From Catellatospora paridis (GTDB taxonomy: Bacteria > Actinomycetota > Actinomycetes > Mycobacteriales > Micromonosporaceae), in the NCBI RefSeq assembly GCF_009720365.1, contig NZ_WBZD01000021.1, positions 234,859 through 298,858 on the forward strand: 64,000 nt of DNA, written 5' to 3'. Under the pieces are notes generated by a model. The model made no database searches. It saw only the letters and a program-made list of their open reading frames with translations, and was not told the origin of the DNA. The position numbers and the translations under genes are program-made. Shown one piece after another: positions 59,230 to 64,000 of this stretch (positions are counted from its first letter, which is position 1; each line of letters starts with the position of its first letter).

Positions 59230-59754
59230 TCACGTGCCCAGCGGGAACTCGCACACGGTGCGCCAAGGGCTGTGGTCCGGTGTTCCGGCGATGAGCCGGA
59301 CCACCTCGACGGTCGTCCGGATCGGCAGCTGCGCCGAGACCGCCTCCGCGGCGTTCGCCAGCACCGGCCGCGCGGCGTCGTGACCGATCGTCAGGTGCGG
59401 CACCACTTCCGCGTGCGTTCCGCCGTACGGAGGCGCCTGCGGAAAACAGCGCCACACCGCTGCGGTGAGGTCTCGGAACAGCTGATCCGGCTGCGGTGCG
59501 AGCCAGACGACGGTGTCGCCGAACCAGTCCACACGGGTCAGCCAGACATCGGATCGTGGCACCGCTGCGACGATGTCGCGTACGGTCGCGAGCACCGTCT
59601 CGTCGACCTGTTCCGGTGGCAGGAACGGGTACAGCACGGTCACGTGCGCGGGCACGCCCCAGGCAGCGGCGCGGTCCAGCGAGGCGCGGAACCGCCCGAC
59701 TGCCGGCTCGGCGTCAGGTATAGGCACGATGAGCGCAGTCTGGGTAGGTTCCAT
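59230..59754 (-). CDS. 2'-5' RNA ligase/cyclic phosphodiesterase family protein
   Basis: 174 residues from the ATG at 59754. Two HxT motifs mark the 2H phosphoesterase fold: VPAHVTVLYPFLPPEQ and VVPHLTIGHDAARP. The domain between contains DVWLTRVDWFGDTVVWLAP. Such enzymes hydrolyse 2',3'-cyclic phosphates or act on RNA ends in the cytoplasm. Convergent with the sigma fusion gene with 10 bp between stops, and no terminator is obvious. Confidence 0.88.
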   Translation of the reverse strand: MEPTQTALIVPIPDAEPAVGRFRASLDRAAAWGVPAHVTVLYPFLPPEQVDETVLATVRDIVAAVPRSDVWLTRVDWFGDTVVWLAPQPDQLFRDLTAAVWRCFPQAPPYGGTHAEVVPHLTIGHDAARPVLANAAEAVSAQLPIRTTVEVVRLIAGTPDHSPWRTVCEFPLGT

Positions 59755-59852
59755 CGCCGCAGTCTGCGACCACGACAGCGACTCCGCCAACAGGTTTCCG
59801 CCCCGAAGCCCAGCAGCGCCCGACAGCACGCCACAGGGGATGTCTGCGCCGG

Positions 59853-60809
59853 TCAGGCCGTGGTGCCGGGCGGAGACTTGAGCATCGTGGCGGCGGCGGG
59901 GACGTGGCCGCCGCGCCCGGCCCGCAGTGCGCCGGCCGCCATGCGGACCAGGTCGACGGTGACGCCCGCGGCACCGCTCGGGTCGTGGACCTTGAGTTTG
60001 ATGTCGAGGCTGACCGACGTCTCGCCCCAGCCCTGCGCCTCGATGTTGAGGTAGGCGACCTTCTCCGAGCGCAGGTTCGCGATGTGCCCGATCGGGGCCA
60101 TCTCGATCCTGCCTGCGGTGGACTGGTCCGAGCCCAGGGCGTTGAGCTTCGACTGCTTCTTGCTGCCGCCGTTGCTCGCCAGGTTGCGGATGTCCTCGGT
60201 GCCGCCCAGGTTGACCTGGTAGGAGCTCGTCAGAGTGAGCCCGCGCTCCTCCAGCAGGCGCAGCAGCGTCTTGTGCACGATCGAGGTGCCGAACTGGCTG
60301 GTCAGGTCATCGCCGAGCAGTGGCAGGCCCGCGGCCTCGAACTGCTCGATCCACTGCGGGTCGCGGGCGACGACGTCGGAGGTCGTGTTGATGAACGCCG
60401 CCCCGGCGCGCAGAGCCGCCTCGGCGTAGGCGCGGGCGACCTCGGGCCGGCCCGACGGTGCGGAATACAGCACGACCTCCGCTCCGGCGAGCGCGCCGGC
60501 GACGCGGTCGACCTCGCTCGCGTCGGTCAGGCCCCGCTGCACCCGGACGCCGGAGGGCGGCAGTTCGGCGGCAATACGCGGAAAGTTGTTGGGAGCCAAG
60601 AAGATCGCGTCGCAGAGGTCTTGACCCACCTTTGCGTCGGAGACGGCGAACGCGGCCACGAAGTCGATGTCGCCGACACCGAGCCCGTCGACCTCGGGAC
60701 GGCAGATGCCGACCAGGCTGCCGGTGGCGCGGTGGAACGCGATCCCCTGGACGAGGGCCGAGACGTTGTTGCCCACCCCGACGACGGCGACCCTGGCTCT
60801 TTCGATCAT
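59853..60809 (-). CDS. myo-Inositol-1-phosphate synthase-like NAD-binding protein
   Basis: 318 residues. N-terminal Rossmann motif: RVAVVGVGNNVSALVQGI. MIP-synthase-family landmarks: AFINTTSDVVARDPQWIEQ, GDDLTSQFGTSIVHKTLLRLL, YQVNLGGTEDIRNLASN and GSKKQSKLNALGSDQ, the last carrying the conserved lysines. It is shorter than the mycobacterial enzyme (~365), missing mainly loop segments. It would convert glucose-6-phosphate to inositol-1-phosphate, feeding phosphatidylinositol and mycothiol synthesis; a related reaction is possible given the length. Confidence 0.8.
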   Translation of the reverse strand: MIERARVAVVGVGNNVSALVQGIAFHRATGSLVGICRPEVDGLGVGDIDFVAAFAVSDAKVGQDLCDAIFLAPNNFPRIAAELPPSGVRVQRGLTDASEVDRVAGALAGAEVVLYSAPSGRPEVARAYAEAALRAGAAFINTTSDVVARDPQWIEQFEAAGLPLLGDDLTSQFGTSIVHKTLLRLLEERGLTLTSSYQVNLGGTEDIRNLASNGGSKKQSKLNALGSDQSTAGRIEMAPIGHIANLRSEKVAYLNIEAQGWGETSVSLDIKLKVHDPSGAAGVTVDLVRMAAGALRAGRGGHVPAAATMLKSPPGTTA

Positions 60810-60957
60810 GGGATGAGGTTAGCGCGCCATCGGCGAGCGCCGGTCTGCGTGGCCTGGCCGCCCGCCCGCCGTGGAGCGGCCCGCACCGTCGGGGGCGTCC
60901 GATCGGTGTTCCGGCAGCGCCTGGCGTAGGTGTCCAAGGTGCGCGGACTTTGTCGGG

Positions 60958-60981
60958 ACGGGCGAGAAAATTCGCGCCCGT
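60958..60981. promoter_or_regulatory. Palindromic candidate operator upstream of the pectinase genes
   Basis: A 24-bp imperfect palindrome: ACGGGCG (60958-60964) and CGCCCGT (60975-60981) pair fully and most of the inner AGAAAATTCG also pairs. It lies ~120 bp before the pectinesterase start in the only intergenic region able to hold the pectinase promoter. No other gene is in 60810-61103. Confidence 0.4.
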
Positions 60982-61103
60982 TCCTGTTATCGCGCCCGAC
61001 GCCGTGCCGTCTTCATATCGAAACAGGGGCCGATCCGGCATCGCAGCGGGTGCGCCACGCGACGCGACACCGGGGCCCGACCGTTGGAGAAGGAGGAACA
61101 GCA

Positions 61104-62522
61104 GTGCCAGGCAAACCGACAAGAGCGAGGCTGTGGCTGGCCGTCGTGCTCGCGATCGCCGCGCAGGGCGCAGCGTCGGCGATGACACCGTCGCCCGCCC
61201 AGGCAGCACCCGCCACCGGCGTCGCGTATCAGCTGGTGGTGACCAAGAGCGGTAAGTGCATCGACGTGCCGGGAGCGTCATCGGCCAACGGCGCGCTGCT
61301 GCAGCAGTGGGGCTGCACGGCGAACTCGCCGTGGCAGCAGTTCCGCCTGACCGCGGTCGGGTCGAACTACCAGCTGGTCAACGTCAGCAGCAGCAAGTGC
61401 GTCGACGTTCCCGACTGGTCGACGGCGTCGGGTGTGCAGTTGCAGCAGTACGGGTGCGTGTCCAGTCAGGCCAACCAGCAGTGGCGCCTGGCGGCCAGTG
61501 GTACGAACACGTACCAGATCATCAGCATGCACTCGGGGCTGTGCATCAGCCTCAAGGACGCCTCGACCGCCAACGGTGCCGCGATCATCCAGGAGACCTG
61601 TACCGCCAACACCAACAAGCAGTGGGCCTTCACCGGTGTCGGCAGCGGCACCGGCGCGACCGTCGCCGCCGACGGCACCGGCCAGTACACCACCGTGCAG
61701 GCCGCCGTCGACGCCGCACCCGCCAACAGCTCCGCCCGCCAGGTCATCACCATCAAGGCCGGCACCTACCGGGAGATCGTCACCATCCCGTCCAACAAAC
61801 CCAACCTCACCCTGCAGGGTCTGGGCGGATCGGCGGGCAACACCGTCATCGTCAACAACCACAGCTCCGCCGGTGGATGGGGCACCTCCGGCAGCGCGAC
61901 CGTGTTCGTCAACGGCCGCGACTTCCGCGCCGTGAACCTGACCATCGCCAACGACTACGGCGAAGGCAGCCAGGCCGTCGCCGCGAACCTCAACGGCGAC
62001 CGGGCCGTGTTCGACAACGTCCGGTTCCTCGGCAACCAGGACACGCTGCTGCTCAACAACTACCGCGCCTACATCGTCAACTCGTACGTCGAAGGCACCG
62101 TCGACTTCATCTTCGGCGGCGGCACCGCGGTGTTCAACGCCAGCACCATCCACGAGAAGCGCACCAGCGGCGGCCCGATCACCGCGGCCCGCACCGACCC
62201 GGCCAACGCCTACGGCATCCTCGTCTACCGCTGCACGATCACCGGCACGGCCAACGGCGTCACCCAGCTCGGCCGTCCCTGGGGGCCTGCCGCGCAGGTG
62301 CTGTTCCGCGAATCGAACCTGTCCGCGACCATCCGCACCGCCCAGCCGTGGACCGACATGTCCGGCAACACGTGGCAGAACGCGCGGTTCCTCGAATACC
62401 GCAACACCGGCTCCGGCGCGGGCACCAACAGCAACCGGCCGCAACTGTCGGATGCCGCCGCCCCGAACTACAGCCCGCAGAAGTACCTCGCCGGCACCGA
62501 CGGCTGGAACCCGGTCGGCTGA
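61104..62522 (+). CDS. Secreted pectinesterase with N-terminal CBM13 lectin module
   Basis: De-esterifies methylated pectin outside the cell (CE8 type). 472 residues from a GTG at 61104 (AGGAGGAA upstream). Signal peptide ~1-34 (ends PAQAAP). A ricin-B/CBM13 module covers ~38-180 with QxW repeats (NSPWQQFRL, NQQWRLAAS, NKQWAFTGV). The pectinesterase beta-helix covers ~185-472: AGTYREIVTIP, VRFLGNQDTLLL (catalytic Asp), YVEGTVDFIFGGG (catalytic Asp), QLGRPWGPAAQV (catalytic Arg). It is followed 17 bp later by a pectate lyase with almost the same lectin module; the two form an operon for successive steps of pectin breakdown. Confidence 0.95.
   Translation: MPGKPTRARLWLAVVLAIAAQGAASAMTPSPAQAAPATGVAYQLVVTKSGKCIDVPGASSANGALLQQWGCTANSPWQQFRLTAVGSNYQLVNVSSSKCVDVPDWSTASGVQLQQYGCVSSQANQQWRLAASGTNTYQIISMHSGLCISLKDASTANGAAIIQETCTANTNKQWAFTGVGSGTGATVAADGTGQYTTVQAAVDAAPANSSARQVITIKAGTYREIVTIPSNKPNLTLQGLGGSAGNTVIVNNHSSAGGWGTSGSATVFVNGRDFRAVNLTIANDYGEGSQAVAANLNGDRAVFDNVRFLGNQDTLLLNNYRAYIVNSYVEGTVDFIFGGGTAVFNASTIHEKRTSGGPITAARTDPANAYGILVYRCTITGTANGVTQLGRPWGPAAQVLFRESNLSATIRTAQPWTDMSGNTWQNARFLEYRNTGSGAGTNSNRPQLSDAAAPNYSPQKYLAGTDGWNPVG
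61194..61643 (+). repeat. Near-identical CBM13-encoding direct repeat, copy A
   Basis: 450 bp in the pectinesterase gene match 62627-63076 in the pectate lyase gene, with the same length and only scattered substitutions. Both copies begin just before the signal-peptidase site and end at the module boundary. Confidence 0.85.
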
Positions 62523-62539
62523 CCCCTAGGAGAAGAGCA

Positions 62540-63973
62540 ATGAACAAGATCAGAACCAGGCGGCGGTACGCCCTCGCGACGCTCGCCGCGACCATGCTCG
62601 CCGCCCTCGTCGCCCTGCCGTCCTCACCCGCCCAGGCAGCACCCGCCACCGGTGTGGCATACCAGCTGGTGGTGACCAAGAGCGGCAAGTGCATCGACGT
62701 GCCGGGGGCGTCGTCGGCCAACGGCGCGCTGCTGCAGCAGTGGGGCTGCACGGCGAACTCGCCGTGGCAGCAGTTCCGCCTGACCGCGGTCGGCTCGAAC
62801 TACCAGCTGGTCAACGTCAGCAGCAGCAAGTGCATCGACATCCCCGACTGGTCCACGGCCTCCGGGGTGCAGTTGCAGCAGTACGGGTGCGTGTCCAGTC
62901 AGGCCAACCAGCAGTGGCGCCTGGTGGCGAGCGGCACGAACACGTACCAGATCATCAGCGTGCACTCGGGGCTGTGCGTCAGCCTCAAGGACGCCTCGAC
63001 CGCCAACGGCGCGCAGATCATCCAGGAGACGTGCACCGCCAACACCAACAAGCAGTGGGCGTTCACCAGCGTCGGCGGGCGTACGTGGTCCAACAGCCCC
63101 GACGGATTCGCCTCGACCGGCGGCGGCACCACCGGCGGCGCGGCCGGCGCGACCGTCACCGTCAGCACCCTCGCCGACCTGCAGCGCTACGTCACCGCGA
63201 CCGAGCCGTACGTCATCCGGGTCAGCGGCGCGATCACCGTCACGCCCAAGGGCACCGAGCTGCGCGTCGCCTCGAACAAGACCATCGTCGGGGTCGGGAC
63301 CAGCGGCCACATCGTCGGCGGCGGATTCTTCCTCGGCACCGGCGTGCGCAACGTCATCATCCGCAACCTGACCATCCGCGACACGCAGATGGCCGACGAC
63401 GACCCCGACGACAAGGTGTACGACTACGACGGGATCCAGATGGACACCGCCGACCATGTGTGGATCGACCACAACACGATCACGCGGATGAACGACGGGC
63501 TGATCGACAGCCGCAAGGACACCAGTTACCTGACGATCTCCTGGAACGTGCTGTCGAGCAACAACAAGGCGTTCGGCATCGGCTGGACCGACAACGTCAC
63601 CGCCCGCATGACGATCCACCACAACTGGATCAAGGACACCAACCAGCGCAACCCCAGCACCGACAACGTCGCGTACGCCCACCTGTACAACAACTACCTG
63701 CAAAACGTCACCTCATACGGCAACTACGCCCGCGGCGCGACGAAGATGGTGCTGGAGAACAGCTACTTCGAGAACGTGAAGGACCCGTTCTACCCCGACT
63801 CGACGGCGCAGCTGCGCCAGAGCGGCAGCATCATGGTCAACTGCACCGGCAAGCAGCAGACGCTGGGGTCGGCGTTCACGCCGAGCAGCTTCTACGCCTA
63901 CACCCTCGACGCGGCCGCCGACGTGCCGAACCTGCTCGGCACCTACGCCGGGCCGCAGGCCAACATCGGCTGA
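62540..63973 (+). CDS. Secreted pectate lyase (PL1 type) with N-terminal CBM13 lectin module
   Basis: 477 residues from the ATG at 62540 (AGGAGAAG upstream). Signal peptide ~1-33. CBM13 module ~36-175 with the same QxW repeats as the pectinesterase. PL1-type beta-helix from ~205: VTVSTLADLQRYVTATEPYV, VGTSGHIVGGGFFLG, VRNVIIRNLTIRDT. Calcium and catalytic regions are YDYDGIQMDTADHVWIDHNT, LIDSRKDTSYLTISWNVL and ARMTIHHNWIKDTNQRNPST (vWiDH and conserved R-x-P-x motif). Cleaves de-esterified pectin made by the preceding enzyme. The stop codon is 27 bp before the window end. Confidence 0.95.
   Translation: MNKIRTRRRYALATLAATMLAALVALPSSPAQAAPATGVAYQLVVTKSGKCIDVPGASSANGALLQQWGCTANSPWQQFRLTAVGSNYQLVNVSSSKCIDIPDWSTASGVQLQQYGCVSSQANQQWRLVASGTNTYQIISVHSGLCVSLKDASTANGAQIIQETCTANTNKQWAFTSVGGRTWSNSPDGFASTGGGTTGGAAGATVTVSTLADLQRYVTATEPYVIRVSGAITVTPKGTELRVASNKTIVGVGTSGHIVGGGFFLGTGVRNVIIRNLTIRDTQMADDDPDDKVYDYDGIQMDTADHVWIDHNTITRMNDGLIDSRKDTSYLTISWNVLSSNNKAFGIGWTDNVTARMTIHHNWIKDTNQRNPSTDNVAYAHLYNNYLQNVTSYGNYARGATKMVLENSYFENVKDPFYPDSTAQLRQSGSIMVNCTGKQQTLGSAFTPSSFYAYTLDAAADVPNLLGTYAGPQANIG
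62627..63076 (+). repeat. Near-identical CBM13-encoding direct repeat, copy B
   Basis: Partner of 61194-61643. The low divergence compared with the unrelated catalytic parts implies recent duplication or ongoing gene conversion of the lectin module between neighbouring genes. Confidence 0.85.
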
Positions 63974-64000
63974 CGGGCTGTCGTGGGGGCGGGCGGCGCC

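Noticed and set aside
1..64000. CRISPR arrays, prophage modules, rRNA operons, secondary-metabolite synthases
   Set aside because: None was seen: no regularly spaced repeats, structural phage genes, ribosomal RNA sequence or PKS/NRPS motifs.

Overview
The window is a very GC-rich actinobacterial chromosome segment. Coding regions have strong G/C at third codon positions, GTG and TTG starts are common, and many genes overlap by ATGA or GTGA. The gene content (SigE-family sigma factor with a membrane partner, GPP34 proteins, TgpA/DUF58/MoxR, actinomycete-type secreted carbohydrate-active enzymes with CBM13) fits a Micromonosporaceae-like soil actinomycete. This is inference from content; no rRNA or other phylogenetic marker is present.

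Layout. 1-8.7 kb: 5' part of proS, a DinB-like protein, an RlpA-like protein, an HxlR regulator fused to a redoxin, a SigE-family sigma factor with its membrane partner, a potassium channel, and a Tat-exported sulfatase with its formylglycine-generating enzyme. 9-18.1 kb: a divergent TetR/hydrolase pair with an operator, an M16-like protein without its zinc motif, a large secreted ExeM/NucH-type nuclease, and a Clp-N/HTH regulator whose start codon lies inside one of two perfect palindromes. 18.2-27.6 kb: a leftward block of a TPR/Pro-rich membrane protein, an FN3 membrane protein, MoxR, DUF58 and a TgpA-like protein with a degenerate catalytic triad, preceded by an Smr-domain gene. 27.8-29.7 kb: a secreted M14 carboxypeptidase.

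29.9-47.8 kb is the most distinctive part. GPP34-family genes occur three times, each close to an APC-family amine/amino-acid permease. Among them are GNAT acetyltransferases, a FadR-type GntR regulator with an integral-membrane hydroxylase, an acetamidase/formamidase and a copper amine oxidase with an intact topaquinone motif. This reads as an amine/amide uptake and breakdown locus with a repeated GPP34-permease pairing of unknown purpose. 47.9-53.9 kb: a hydroxyisobutyryl-CoA hydrolase-like enzyme, hypothetical genes (one frameshifted), BluB behind a possible cobalamin element, about 0.8 kb without a convincing gene, and an old-yellow-enzyme gene divergent from a MerR regulator. 54.2-54.9 kb is a scar holding a gene fragment, the 3' part of a tRNA-Pro(GGG) and a truncated transposase.

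55-64 kb: a cation/proton antiporter, an acetyltransferase, an unusual one-polypeptide fusion (ECF sigma factor, HxxxCxxC zinc motif, membrane segment, extracellular right-handed beta-helix), an RNA-ligase-like phosphodiesterase, an inositol-phosphate-synthase-like gene, and a tandem secreted pectinesterase and pectate lyase that share a near-identical CBM13 lectin module. The beta-helix sigma fusion close to two pectinases suggests, without proving, a polysaccharide-sensing circuit.
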